The notes under the pieces: generated by a model | Database searches by the model: none | The model's input: only the letters and a program-made list of their open reading frames with translations | Told to the model about the DNA's origin: nothing | NCBI GenBank assembly: GCA_037131065.1 | Contig: JBAXRT010000009.1 | Coordinates: forward strand, 1 to 35,118 | Direction: 5' to 3' | Length of the DNA stretch: 35,118 nt | Source: JBAXRT01 sp037131065 | Lineage (GTDB): Bacteria; Bacteroidota; Bacteroidia; Bacteroidales; FEN-979 | Position numbers and translations under genes: made by a program | Shown here: in pieces, positions 8,341-15,603 of the stretch | Layout of the letters: each line of letters begins with the position of its first letter | Position numbering within the stretch: position 1 is the first letter of the stretch

Positions 8341-8712
8341 ATGAAAAAGTACATCCCGTTTGTTGTTGCTGTTTTACTGATGAGCAACCTCGTGCTGCTC
8401 CCATCCTGTTTTCCCGCCGACCCAACTGTTGGAAGCCTGTCGGTAAAAGTACTTGATTTTTTTACCGGAAACCCGATCATTGGCGAAAAGGTATTCCTTG
8501 CCACCAGTTATTCCAATATGCAGCGGGGGGATTATTATGCCGTTACATGGACTGATCAGAACGGGTACGCTTTTTTCCCTGAAATCCCGCCTGCTGTTTA
8601 CTGGTTTGACACTGCCACCTGGGAAGACTGGGGCGCTGTCCAGACTTATGCAGGGATCGACCAGTATACCTACCTTTATGTAAATGATCCTCATCAGAAA
8701 CAAAACAAATAG
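8341..8712 (+). CDS. Small predicted lipoprotein with a carboxypeptidase-regulatory-like fold
   Basis: Unrecognised 123-residue lipoprotein. The signal peptide (KKYIPFVVAVLLMSNLVLL) ends in a lipobox with C23 (LPSC). The mature part resembles a single Ig-like/prealbumin-type domain: SLSVKVLDFFTGNPIIGEKVFLATS, then TDQNGYAFFPEIPPAVYWF, the V-x-D-x-x-T-G-x-P-I plus G-x-A-x-F-x-x-I-P pattern of CarboxypepD_reg/PEGA-type modules. The C-terminus is short and hydrophilic (DPHQKQNK). It has its own candidate promoter and ends 61 bases before atpB on the same strand. A role in ATP synthase assembly cannot be claimed. The fold call is inference from the pattern. Confidence 0.7.
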   Translation: MKKYIPFVVAVLLMSNLVLLPSCFPADPTVGSLSVKVLDFFTGNPIIGEKVFLATSYSNMQRGDYYAVTWTDQNGYAFFPEIPPAVYWFDTATWEDWGAVQTYAGIDQYTYLYVNDPHQKQNK

Positions 8713-8773
8713 GATTTTCGGTATTCATTAAAATTTCGTATCATTGCACCCCAATTTTGTAGCACAAGAAAGG

Positions 8774-9928
8774 ATGTCTGCTTTGAGGAAAAAGGTTACC
8801 ACTTTTCTGGTCTTTTTTTTCTTTTTCGCATTTCTGTCAATATTTTCAGAAAATGGATTTGCGGCCCATCAGGATAACTCCACGATTGGTCCGGCCACTG
8901 ATACGCTGAAAAAAGAGACTGTAAGAGAGGAGCTTGCGAAGGACGCGTTCAATGCCGGTGAAATGATCATGGAGCACGTGGTGGATAACCATGAGTGGCA
9001 TATCATGGCCATCGGCAAATTTGAACTTACGGTTCCTTTGCCAATCCTGCTTTATTCCGAAGGAAAATTTTATTCCTTTTTATCCTCCCGGTTTCATAAT
9101 GAAGATCACTCTTATTTGGGTTTCAAATTGGAGCAGGAGGGCCCAATGAAGGGTAAGATAGTCAGTCTGGATACTACCGGAGAGGAGGGAAAGGGACCGA
9201 AAGTGTATGATTTTTCGATCACCAAGACCGTCCTTGCCATTTTTATCTCTACTTTTCTTCTTATTCTGATTTTTACTTCTGTAGCCAGGGCATACAAACG
9301 GAGGCCGAATCAGGCCCCCAGCGGAATTCAGTCATTGCTTGAGCCATTGATCCTTTTCATAAGGGATGATATTGCCAAAAGTTCGATCGGGGAGAAGAAC
9401 CACGAGAAATTTCTTCCTTACCTGCTTACGGTCTTCTTTTTCATATTTTTCAATAACCTTTTCGGGTTGATCCCGTTTTTCCCTGGCGGCGCCAATGTTA
9501 CCGGAAATATTGCCGTCACCCTGGTGATGGCTGTCTTTACCTTTATCATAACGACCATCAACGGGAATAAGCATTACTGGATCGATATCATCAATACCCC
9601 CGGCGTTCCCTGGTGGCTGAAGATCCCCATCCCGCTCATGCCGGTTGTGGAGATCATCGGAATCATTACAAAGCCGTTTGTCCTGATGGTGCGACTCTTT
9701 GCCAACATCACAGCCGGCCACATCATTGTGCTCGGTTTTGTCAGCCTCATCTTTATTTTCGGACAGATCAGCGCTGCTTTAGGGCTCGGGGTCTCGGTGG
9801 TGTCGGTCGCCTTTATGATCTTTATGAATTTGCTTGAACTGCTGGTTGCATTTATCCAGGCTTACGTGTTTACCCTATTGTCGGCCCTCTATTTCGGGCT
9901 GGCGACGATAGAGCCGGAACACCATTAG
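8774..9928 (+). CDS. atpB: F0F1 ATP synthase subunit a
   Basis: Membrane subunit a of F0, forming the two proton half-channels against the c-ring. I start it at ATG 8774 (384 residues); the in-frame codon at 8744 is TTG and lies in a likely leader. The protein has a long N-terminal extension with a signal-like segment (KKVTTFLVFFFFFAFLSIF) and a periplasmic region to about residue 140, common in Bacteroidota. The canonical part follows, with GLIPFFPGG and the essential arginine in MVRLFANITAGH (R307). The end, LLELLVAFIQAYVFTLLSALYFGLA, is the usual final helix. It heads atpB-E-F-H-A-G. The 75-base gap to atpE holds a 7-bp repeat array. Confidence 0.95.
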   Translation: MSALRKKVTTFLVFFFFFAFLSIFSENGFAAHQDNSTIGPATDTLKKETVREELAKDAFNAGEMIMEHVVDNHEWHIMAIGKFELTVPLPILLYSEGKFYSFLSSRFHNEDHSYLGFKLEQEGPMKGKIVSLDTTGEEGKGPKVYDFSITKTVLAIFISTFLLILIFTSVARAYKRRPNQAPSGIQSLLEPLILFIRDDIAKSSIGEKNHEKFLPYLLTVFFFIFFNNLFGLIPFFPGGANVTGNIAVTLVMAVFTFIITTINGNKHYWIDIINTPGVPWWLKIPIPLMPVVEIIGIITKPFVLMVRLFANITAGHIIVLGFVSLIFIFGQISAALGLGVSVVSVAFMIFMNLLELLVAFIQAYVFTLLSALYFGLATIEPEHH

Positions 9929-9930
9929 TT

Positions 9931-9965
9931 GAATGACAAATTACGAATGACGAGTGACGAGTTTT
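9931..9965. repeat. 7-bp tandem repeat between atpB and atpE
   Basis: Units in 7-base register: GAATGAC, AAATTAC, GAATGAC, GAGTGAC, GAGTTTT. The unit GAGTGAC is a circular permutation of the AGTGACG unit found in ispG, so the two arrays belong to one family. It starts 3 bases after the atpB stop. Confidence 0.8.
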
Positions 9966-10003
9966 AGTATTGTTCTTTTTTATTAACCTTTAATAATCAA
10001 ATT

Positions 10004-10264
10004 ATGCATCTATTAGCAATTTTACTGCAATTGGCAGGCGATTTTGCCGCTATTGCCAAGATGGGAGCAGGCCTTGGCGCCGGGATTGCCGTGATCGGAG
10101 CCGGTATCGGTATCGGAAACATTGGTAAGAGCGCCCTGGAATCCATCGCCCGTCAGCCTGAAGTTGTCGGTGATATCCGTGCAAACATGATCATCGCCGC
10201 TGCGCTTGTTGAAGGGGTCGCATTTTTTGCCATTGTTGTTTGTCTGCTGATCCTTTTCATCTAG
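10004..10264 (+). CDS. atpE: F0F1 ATP synthase subunit c
   Basis: Proteolipid that forms the rotating c-ring. It has 86 residues in two hydrophobic helices: a glycine-rich helix 1 (GAGLGAGIAVIGAGIGIGNIG), the polar loop ARQPE (49-53), and helix 2 with the ion-binding carboxylate E70 (AAALVEGVAFFAIVV). The residue after E70 is G, and helix 1 has no matching glutamine, so the Q / E-S/T pattern of sodium-binding rings is absent and a proton-coupled ring is inferred. The start ATG (10004) follows an A/T-rich leader without a Shine-Dalgarno sequence. A strong hairpin lies right after the stop. Confidence 0.96.
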   Translation: MHLLAILLQLAGDFAAIAKMGAGLGAGIAVIGAGIGIGNIGKSALESIARQPEVVGDIRANMIIAAALVEGVAFFAIVVCLLILFI

Positions 10265-10274
10265 CGGGCAAGCG

Positions 10275-10316
10275 GGTTCCATCTGGCATGACGGTTGGTC
10301 ATGCTGTATGGAATCC
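10275..10316 (+). other. Intercistronic hairpin between atpE and atpF
   Basis: Perfect 7-bp stem GCATGAC / GTCATGC around the 5-base loop GGTTG (10286-10304), extended after a small internal loop by TTCCAT / ATGGAA (10277-10282 / 10308-10313) and GG/CC with one bulged T. No T-tract follows, so it is not a standard terminator. An mRNA processing or stabilising element is more likely. Confidence 0.75.
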
Positions 10317-10344
10317 TATCAATTAACCTGTAAAAAGAATTACC

Positions 10345-10839
10345 ATGGGACTGATAACACCCGATTTCGGGTTATTATTCTGGATGACACTGGCATTCCT
10401 TTTCCTGCTTTTCATCCTCGGGAAATATGCCTGGAAACCTGTTCTGAAGTCACTGAAAGAACGGGAAGCCTCAATAAATGAAGCATTGCATGAAGCCGAT
10501 AAAGCCCGGGAAGAGATGAAACAGCTGCAGTTCAGCAATGAAGCGCTGCTCAAGGAGGCCAAAAATGAAAGAGATTCCATCATGAACGATGCCCGTAAAA
10601 TCCGGGACAAGATCATTGAGGAGGCCCATACCAAGGCATCGGAAGAGGCCATGCGGGTTGTCGAGAACGCAAAGATCAGCATCCATAATGAAAAGATGGC
10701 CGCCATGACCGAGCTCAAGAACCAGGTAGGTGAACTCTCCCTTGAGGTGGCCCAAAAGATATTGCAGCGGGAACTTTCCGATCCCGAGAAGCAGGAGCGA
10801 TATATGCAGGAATTATTGAAAAAAATCCAACTCAGTTAA
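10345..10839 (+). CDS. atpF: F0F1 ATP synthase subunit b
   Basis: Peripheral-stalk subunit b, anchoring delta and the alpha3beta3 head to subunit a. It has 164 residues: one N-terminal membrane helix (GLLFWMTLAFLFLLFILGKYAW, residues 9-30), then an almost continuous charged coiled coil (LKEREASINEALHEADKAREE onwards) to the C-terminus, ending SDPEKQERYMQELLKKIQLS, which is typical of the delta-binding end. The length is normal. It is separated from atpH by only 4 bases, so coupling is likely, while the 80-base gap before it contains the atpE hairpin. Confidence 0.95.
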   Translation: MGLITPDFGLLFWMTLAFLFLLFILGKYAWKPVLKSLKEREASINEALHEADKAREEMKQLQFSNEALLKEAKNERDSIMNDARKIRDKIIEEAHTKASEEAMRVVENAKISIHNEKMAAMTELKNQVGELSLEVAQKILQRELSDPEKQERYMQELLKKIQLS

Positions 10840-10843
10840 CACC

Positions 10844-11404
10844 ATGAACGTCTCTCTGGTAGCCTCACGATACGCCAACGCCTTGTTTGAACTTGCCGTT
10901 GAAAAGAACGATGTCGAGCAGGTGCTTTCGGATGCCAGTGTAATCATGGATGTTTGTTCCAAGAGCCGTGATCTCCAGTTGTTTCTCAAATCGCCTGTCA
11001 TCCATTCCGATAAAAAGGGTGTGGTGATAAAAGAGGTGTTCGGGAAGTCGGTAGGCAAACTTACGCTTACTTTCATGCTGGTCCTGATAAGGAAGAGAAG
11101 GGAAAAGTATATTCCAGAAATTGTCAAAGAGGTGATTGTTAAGATCAAGGAGTACAAAAACATCCTCACGGTTCATTTCAAATCAGTCATCGCTCCCGAC
11201 ACCGAAACGAAAAGGATGGTGCTTGAGGTCATGAAAAATTATTCCAAGTCAAACATCGAACTTATTGAAGAGATCGACGCTTCCCTGGTTGGCGGGTTTG
11301 TTCTTTCGTGGCATGACAAGCAATATGATGCCAGCATCATGCGGCAGATCGATCGGATGAAGAAGGGATTGGCCAGGATTAACTTATACAAAAAAGGATA
11401 TTAG
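10844..11404 (+). CDS. atpH: F0F1 ATP synthase subunit delta
   Basis: Delta (OSCP-like) subunit linking the b stalk to the top of alpha3beta3. It has 186 residues, with the family opening VASRYANALFELAVEKNDVEQV at 5-26 and the C-terminal motif IELIEEIDASLVGGFVLSWHDKQYDASI, where the G-G-F-V signature is clear. It is compact and soluble, with no membrane segment. It sits in the usual place between atpF and atpA, 4 and 3 bases from its neighbours. Confidence 0.95.
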   Translation: MNVSLVASRYANALFELAVEKNDVEQVLSDASVIMDVCSKSRDLQLFLKSPVIHSDKKGVVIKEVFGKSVGKLTLTFMLVLIRKRREKYIPEIVKEVIVKIKEYKNILTVHFKSVIAPDTETKRMVLEVMKNYSKSNIELIEEIDASLVGGFVLSWHDKQYDASIMRQIDRMKKGLARINLYKKGY

Positions 11405-11407
11405 ATT

Positions 11408-12997
11408 ATGGCAGAGATTAAACCGGCGGAAGTTACGGCAATCCTTAGAAAGGAACTTGCCGGCTACCAGGATATCAAGGAACTGGAAGAGGTGGGTACT
11501 GTCCTTCAGGTTGGCGATGGTATCGCACGTATCTACGGGCTCAACAATGCAGAATCCGGTGAATTGATAGAATTCCAGAAAAACGGATTAAAAGCAATCG
11601 TGCTGAACCTTGAAGAGGATAATGTCGGTGTCGTTCTGCTTGGGGAGTCTTACGAGATCAAGGAGGGAGATACTGTACGCCGGACCAGGCGCATTGCCTC
11701 CATCGAAGTCGGAGAAGGATTGCTCGGGCGAGTCATCAACACCATCGGTGAGCCGATCGACGGCAAAGGAAGGATTGAAGGAGAACGCTATGAGATGCCG
11801 CTGGAGCGCAAAGCCCCCGGGGTCATCTTCCGTCAGCCGGTAAACCAGCCGCTGCAGACCGGTATCAAGGCCATTGATGCCATGATCCCTATTGGCCGCG
11901 GACAGCGTGAGCTCATCATTGGGGACCGCCAGATCGGAAAGACCGCCATTGCCATTGATACAATCATAAACCAGCGGGAATTTTACCTGAAGGGCGAGCC
12001 CGTGTATTGTATTTATGTTGCTATCGGACAGAAGGGTTCAACGGTAGCAAATATTGTCAGGACGCTGGAAGAGAAGGGAGCGATGCCCTATACCGTGGTG
12101 ATCATGGCCACAGCCTCAGACCCGGCAGCCATGCAGTTTTATGCCCCTTTTGCTGGAGCAGCCATCGGTGAGTTTTTCCGTGACACCGGCCGGCCGGCCC
12201 TGATCATTTTTGACGATCTCTCCAAGCAGGCCGTAGCTTACCGTGAAGTTTCCCTGCTGCTTCGCCGTCCCCCGGGAAGGGAAGCCTATCCGGGTGATGT
12301 GTTCTACCTGCATTCGCGCCTGCTGGAACGAGCCGCCCGTATCATCTCGGCCGATGACATCGCCCGGAAAATGAATGACCTTCCTGCAAGCATCAAGCAC
12401 ATGGTGAAGGGAGGAGGTTCCCTGACGGCCCTGCCGATCATTGAAACCCAGGCTGGTGACCTATCAGCCTATATTCCTACCAATGTCATCTCTATCACCG
12501 ACGGGCAGATCTTTCTGGAACTTGGTTTATTCAATGCCGGGATCCGGCCTGCGATCAACGTAGGAATCTCGGTATCCAGGGTCGGTGGAAATGCCCAGAT
12601 CAAATCGATGAAAAAAGTGGCAGGAACACTGAAGCTTGACCAGGCTGAATTCCGCGAACTGGAAGCGTTCTCCAAATTCGGTTCCGACCTCGATGCGGCA
12701 ACCAAAGCGGTACTCGACAAAGGATCCAGAAACGTTGAGATCCTGAAGCAGCCACAATATTCCCCCATGACGGTTGAAAAACAGATTGCCATCATTTTTT
12801 GCGGGACCCGTGGTTTGTTGAGGAATATTCCCATCAAAAACGTGATCAATTTTGAAACCGAATACCTGAACTTCATGGAGACGCACAACAGTGCGGTTCT
12901 GAAAAATCTCAGGGAAGGTAAACTGCTGGATGAGGATATCAAGACCATGGAAACGGCAGCCAGGGATCTGTCGAAAAAATACGAAGAGAAAAAATAA
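11408..12997 (+). CDS. atpA: F0F1 ATP synthase subunit alpha
   Basis: Regulatory nucleotide-binding subunit of F1. It has 529 residues. The N-terminal beta-barrel reads VGTVLQVGDGIARIYGLNNAESGELIEF; the P-loop is GDRQIGKT at 172-179 (Ile where most have Thr, still within the Walker A consensus). LIIFDDLSKQAVAYREVSLLLRRPPGREAYPGDVFYLHSRLLERAA holds the Walker B strand and the alpha signature, and VGGNAQIKSMKKVAGTLKLDQAEFRELEAF follows with the conserved arginine-finger region (ISVSRVGG). It lies 3 bases after atpH and 11 before atpG. The catalytic beta subunit gene is not in this window. Confidence 0.97.
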   Translation: MAEIKPAEVTAILRKELAGYQDIKELEEVGTVLQVGDGIARIYGLNNAESGELIEFQKNGLKAIVLNLEEDNVGVVLLGESYEIKEGDTVRRTRRIASIEVGEGLLGRVINTIGEPIDGKGRIEGERYEMPLERKAPGVIFRQPVNQPLQTGIKAIDAMIPIGRGQRELIIGDRQIGKTAIAIDTIINQREFYLKGEPVYCIYVAIGQKGSTVANIVRTLEEKGAMPYTVVIMATASDPAAMQFYAPFAGAAIGEFFRDTGRPALIIFDDLSKQAVAYREVSLLLRRPPGREAYPGDVFYLHSRLLERAARIISADDIARKMNDLPASIKHMVKGGGSLTALPIIETQAGDLSAYIPTNVISITDGQIFLELGLFNAGIRPAINVGISVSRVGGNAQIKSMKKVAGTLKLDQAEFRELEAFSKFGSDLDAATKAVLDKGSRNVEILKQPQYSPMTVEKQIAIIFCGTRGLLRNIPIKNVINFETEYLNFMETHNSAVLKNLREGKLLDEDIKTMETAARDLSKKYEEKK

Positions 12998-13008
12998 AGA
13001 AAGGAGTT

Positions 13009-13899
13009 ATGGCCGGCCTGAAGGAAGTACGATTAAGGATCGCCTCTGTTAAATCCACTCAGCAGATCACCAATGCCATGAAAATGGTTGCGGCCTCCAA
13101 GCTGAGAAGGGCACAGAACGCCATCCTCCGGCTGAGGCCCTATGCAGCGAAGTTGCGGGAGATTCTGCAGAATCTGAGCAGCAGTATTGAGAACTCCAGG
13201 GAGAGTGTTTTTTCCGAGGAGAGAAATCCGGACAAAATTATTCTTGTCGTTCTCACCTCTAACAGGGGTCTTTGCGGGGCATTTAATTCAAACGTAATTA
13301 AGACCACAGTCGGCTTGCTCAATGAGACCTACTCAGGACAGTTCAAGGCCAATGCCATTCAACTGATCACTATCGGTAGAAAAGGAACAGAATTTTTCAG
13401 AAAAAAGAAATACCCTGTCATGGAATCCCACGATGACCTTTTCGATTCCATGACCTTTGACCGGGTCTCCGAGCTGGCAGGCAGTCTAATGAAAAAATTT
13501 GCCAACAAAGAAGCAGACCGCATTGCCATAATCTATAACCAGTTCAAGAATGCCGCAACCCAGCGGCTGGTTGTTGAACAGTATCTTCCGATAGTTCCGG
13601 AAGCGCCGGAGAAGGGCAAGCTGGAATCGAAAATTGAAGCGGACTATATTTTCGAGCCCGACAAGGAGACCATCGTAAGGGAGCTTATCCCAAAAACACT
13701 GCGGATCCAGCTATTCAAGGCGGTTCTCGACTCATTTGCCTCTGAGCAGGGCGCCCGCATGACAGCCATGCACCAGGCCACCGATAATGCCAAAAACCTG
13801 TTGCGCGATCTAAATCTCAGTTACAATAAGGCACGACAGGCAGCCATCACCAAGGAGCTGCTCGAGATTGTTTCCGGAGCCGAAGCACTCAAAGGATAA
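13009..13899 (+). CDS. atpG: F0F1 ATP synthase subunit gamma
   Basis: Central-stalk rotor subunit. It has 296 residues with both helical ends of the coiled-coil shaft: N-terminal LKEVRLRIASVKSTQQITNAMKMVAASKLRRAQ and C-terminal SEQGARMTAMHQATDNAKNLLRDLNLSYNKARQAAITKELLEIVSGAEAL, both strongly conserved in the family, with the globular Rossmann part between (SNRGLCGAFNSN). An AAGGAG lies only 2 bases before the ATG (13001-13006), too close for a normal Shine-Dalgarno site. It ends the plus-strand atp operon and converges on the DUF3109 gene. Confidence 0.96.
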   Translation: MAGLKEVRLRIASVKSTQQITNAMKMVAASKLRRAQNAILRLRPYAAKLREILQNLSSSIENSRESVFSEERNPDKIILVVLTSNRGLCGAFNSNVIKTTVGLLNETYSGQFKANAIQLITIGRKGTEFFRKKKYPVMESHDDLFDSMTFDRVSELAGSLMKKFANKEADRIAIIYNQFKNAATQRLVVEQYLPIVPEAPEKGKLESKIEADYIFEPDKETIVRELIPKTLRIQLFKAVLDSFASEQGARMTAMHQATDNAKNLLRDLNLSYNKARQAAITKELLEIVSGAEALKG

Positions 13900-13904
13900 T
13901 TCAT

Positions 13905-13940
13905 CAATGCAAGCAATGCAGCCAATGCATACAATGAAAG
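13905..13940. repeat. 9-bp tandem repeat after atpG
   Basis: Four 9-base units: CAATGCAAG, CAATGCAGC, CAATGCATA, CAATGAAAG. It starts 5 bases after the atpG stop, in the convergent gap before the DUF3109 gene. The unit differs from the GAGTGAC family in sequence and period, but its position directly after a stop codon is the same. Confidence 0.8.
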
Positions 13941-13971
13941 TATTGGTTAATTGATGATTTGGGTTGTTTAC

Positions 13972-14001
13972 GTTACAATAGATTACTTTAGTAATCGTAA
14001 C
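13972..14001. terminator. Possible hairpin between convergent atpG and DUF3109 genes
   Basis: GATTAC / GTAATC with loop TTTA (13981-13996), extended by outer GTTAC / GTAAC (13972-13976 / 13997-14001) across a 4-base bulge. It overlaps the last codons of the minus-strand gene. No T-tract follows on either strand, so termination activity is uncertain. Confidence 0.35.
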
Positions 14002-14537
14002 AGATTATCGTACCAGGTTTTTCCGAATTTCCGGATTAGTGCTTCTTTAAGGAAACAAAAGAGGGGAAGATTAAGTTTTTTACCGTTTTCGAGTGCTTTG
14101 GAGCAAATATGCCATTTATGATAATTTACCCCTTCACCACTAACCAATTCGCGGATTCTGACCGGATATAGATGGCATGAAATGGGTTTGGGAAAGGGTA
14201 TGGCTTTTTCGGTGAATGCCCTTTCAATGGCACATCTGGCAATTCCATCCTCGAAAATGACATAAACGCACTCCCTCCCTTTAACCAGTGGTGTGACGTA
14301 GCGAGCTGCCGCGTCGTAATCAAACACTCCGTTTTCCTCAATCTCTTTTACTCCTTCACTACGCATAAAAGGGATTATCTCTCCCTTGTAATCTTCAAGA
14401 AGTGATATCTCATCCTCCTCAAGAGGAGCGCCCGCGTCACCTTCGATGCAGCAGGCTCCTTTGCATTTTGACAAATCACAACAGAAGAACACCTCTTTAA
14501 GGTCGTCAGAAATCAGGGTGTTTTCGAGAGAGATCAT
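13983..14537 (-). CDS. DUF3109 family cysteine-rich protein
   Basis: Conserved Bacteroidota protein of unknown function, recognised from its cysteine-rich opening. From ATG 14537 (184 residues; an in-frame TTG at 14555 overlapping the upstream stop is less likely) it reads MISLENTLISDDLKEVFFCCDLSKCKGACCIEGDAGAP, with C19, C20, C25, C29 and C30. Later come CVYVIFEDGIARCAIERAF and PKPISCHLYPVRI, followed by NYHKWHIC. The C-x3-CC and spaced cysteines resemble the YkgJ/zinc- or iron-sulfur-binding group; metal binding is inference. It follows the cyclase gene closely on the same strand, so the two are probably co-transcribed. Confidence 0.88.
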   Translation of the reverse strand: MISLENTLISDDLKEVFFCCDLSKCKGACCIEGDAGAPLEEDEISLLEDYKGEIIPFMRSEGVKEIEENGVFDYDAAARYVTPLVKGRECVYVIFEDGIARCAIERAFTEKAIPFPKPISCHLYPVRIRELVSGEGVNYHKWHICSKALENGKKLNLPLFCFLKEALIRKFGKTWYDNLLRLLK

Positions 14538-14551
14538 TTCTGAAGTACATT

Positions 14552-15340
14552 TCAAAAAACTGCAACTATCCTTAATGGCGCTCCGCTGCCGCCTTTGATT
14601 TTCATGGGCAGCGCGATGATGTATGCTCCTTTCACCGGGATCTTATCGAGGTTGGCCACATTCTCATAAATGGTAATGCCGGCGGCGCACAATATCCGGT
14701 GGCTCTGGAAATCGGTTGAAGGACCATAATCGATACTGGGAGTATCAAGTCCAACCGCAACAATTTTACGGTTTTCCACAAGCCATTTCGCGGTTGCGGG
14801 ATCCAGGCCGGGGAAATGCAATTCCCGGACCCCTTCCAATCCTGATTTTAGAGTACCTGTATACTTCAGGTGATCGTTCCAGAATTTTCCGAAACCGGTA
14901 TTGAGCAGGATGATTGCGCCATCCGGAATTTTTCCGTTCTGGTTTTCCCATTTTTCCAGGTCGCTAACGGCAACCTGGTAATCGCGGTTTTCGTCCGATT
15001 GCCGGGTAACATCCACAACCACACCAGGACCGTGAAGCCTTTCAATATCGACCCGTTCAATACTTTGGCCCCCTTCAAGGAAGTGAATAGGAGCATCAAA
15101 ATGGGTTCCTCCATGTTCCTCGGCAGAATATCTGAACGATGAATAAAAATATCCTTTGGCGTTTATTCCGCAGAAAATGGTATCATGGCGAAATTTCTCA
15201 TCCGTGGGCCAATACACGGTGGTCGAATCATAATCATGGGTCAGGTCAATCCATGTTGCCGACTGAAGGGTGTCGGTAATTATTGTCTGCCTGCAGGCCA
15301 CAAGGCAGAACAACAGGAGGGCAACCGATAGCTTTTTCAT
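14552..15340 (-). CDS. Cyclase family lipoprotein (kynurenine formamidase-like fold)
   Basis: Metal-dependent hydrolase of the cyclase/arylformamidase family (PF04199 type). It has 262 residues. The metal-binding motif is complete: HGGTHFDAPIHF, giving H76, H80, D82 and H86; a second conserved block, VGLDTPSIDYGPS...FQSHRIL, follows at about 200-220. Unusually the protein begins with a lipoprotein signal, MKKLSVALLLFCLVACRQ (lipobox C16), so it should be exported and membrane-anchored, unlike cytoplasmic KynB. The substrate is unknown: formylkynurenine is one option among several amides and lactones. An exact -7 box lies 20 bases upstream. The DUF3109 gene follows in the same direction. Confidence 0.85.
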   Translation of the reverse strand: MKKLSVALLLFCLVACRQTIITDTLQSATWIDLTHDYDSTTVYWPTDEKFRHDTIFCGINAKGYFYSSFRYSAEEHGGTHFDAPIHFLEGGQSIERVDIERLHGPGVVVDVTRQSDENRDYQVAVSDLEKWENQNGKIPDGAIILLNTGFGKFWNDHLKYTGTLKSGLEGVRELHFPGLDPATAKWLVENRKIVAVGLDTPSIDYGPSTDFQSHRILCAAGITIYENVANLDKIPVKGAYIIALPMKIKGGSGAPLRIVAVF

Positions 15341-15359
15341 GGCAGATGCTATTTAAGTT

Positions 15360-15367
15360 CAAAAATA
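15360..15367 (-). promoter_or_regulatory. Predicted -7 box for the cyclase gene
   Basis: The minus strand reads TATTTTTG, an exact TAnnTTTG match, 20 bases before the ATG at 15340. The implied leader is short, about 13 bases. No clear -33 element was found. Confidence 0.45.
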
Positions 15368-15458
15368 GTTTTTTCACAGAAATATTTTCTTTTTGGAAAA
15401 GAAAATAATGAACAATTTCAAAAGAGAAAAAAGTGACATTCATGCGAATTTTCACTTG

Positions 15459-15474
15459 CCGGCTGGCCAGCCGG
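15459..15474. other. 16-bp perfect GC-rich palindrome in a divergent gap
   Basis: CCGGCTGGCCAGCCGG is its own reverse complement and stands out in an A/T-rich region between the divergent cyclase (start 15340) and T9SS protein (start 15604). It could be an operator or a hairpin. There is no T-tract and no gene ending nearby, which argues against a terminator. Confidence 0.6.
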
Positions 15475-15575
15475 AATCTATTTACTCAGGATTGTTTCCG
15501 GGAATAATATCAAGACCCTGAGGATAATAAAACAATAATTTTCGGTTTTTTAAGCCGGGTATTATTACAACTCGG

Positions 15576-15583
15576 TATCTTTG
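15576..15583 (+). promoter_or_regulatory. Predicted -7 box for the T9SS-exported protein
   Basis: TATCTTTG is an exact TAnnTTTG match. Transcription would start near 15590, which makes the TTG at 15592 an improbable start codon and favours the ATG at 15604 or 15616. Confidence 0.5.
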
Positions 15584-15603
15584 TAAAATAATTGAAAATT
15601 TTC

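Noticed and set aside
10275..10316. Terminator after atpE
   Set aside because: No T-tract follows and the remaining atp genes have no alternative promoter that I can see, so full termination is unlikely.
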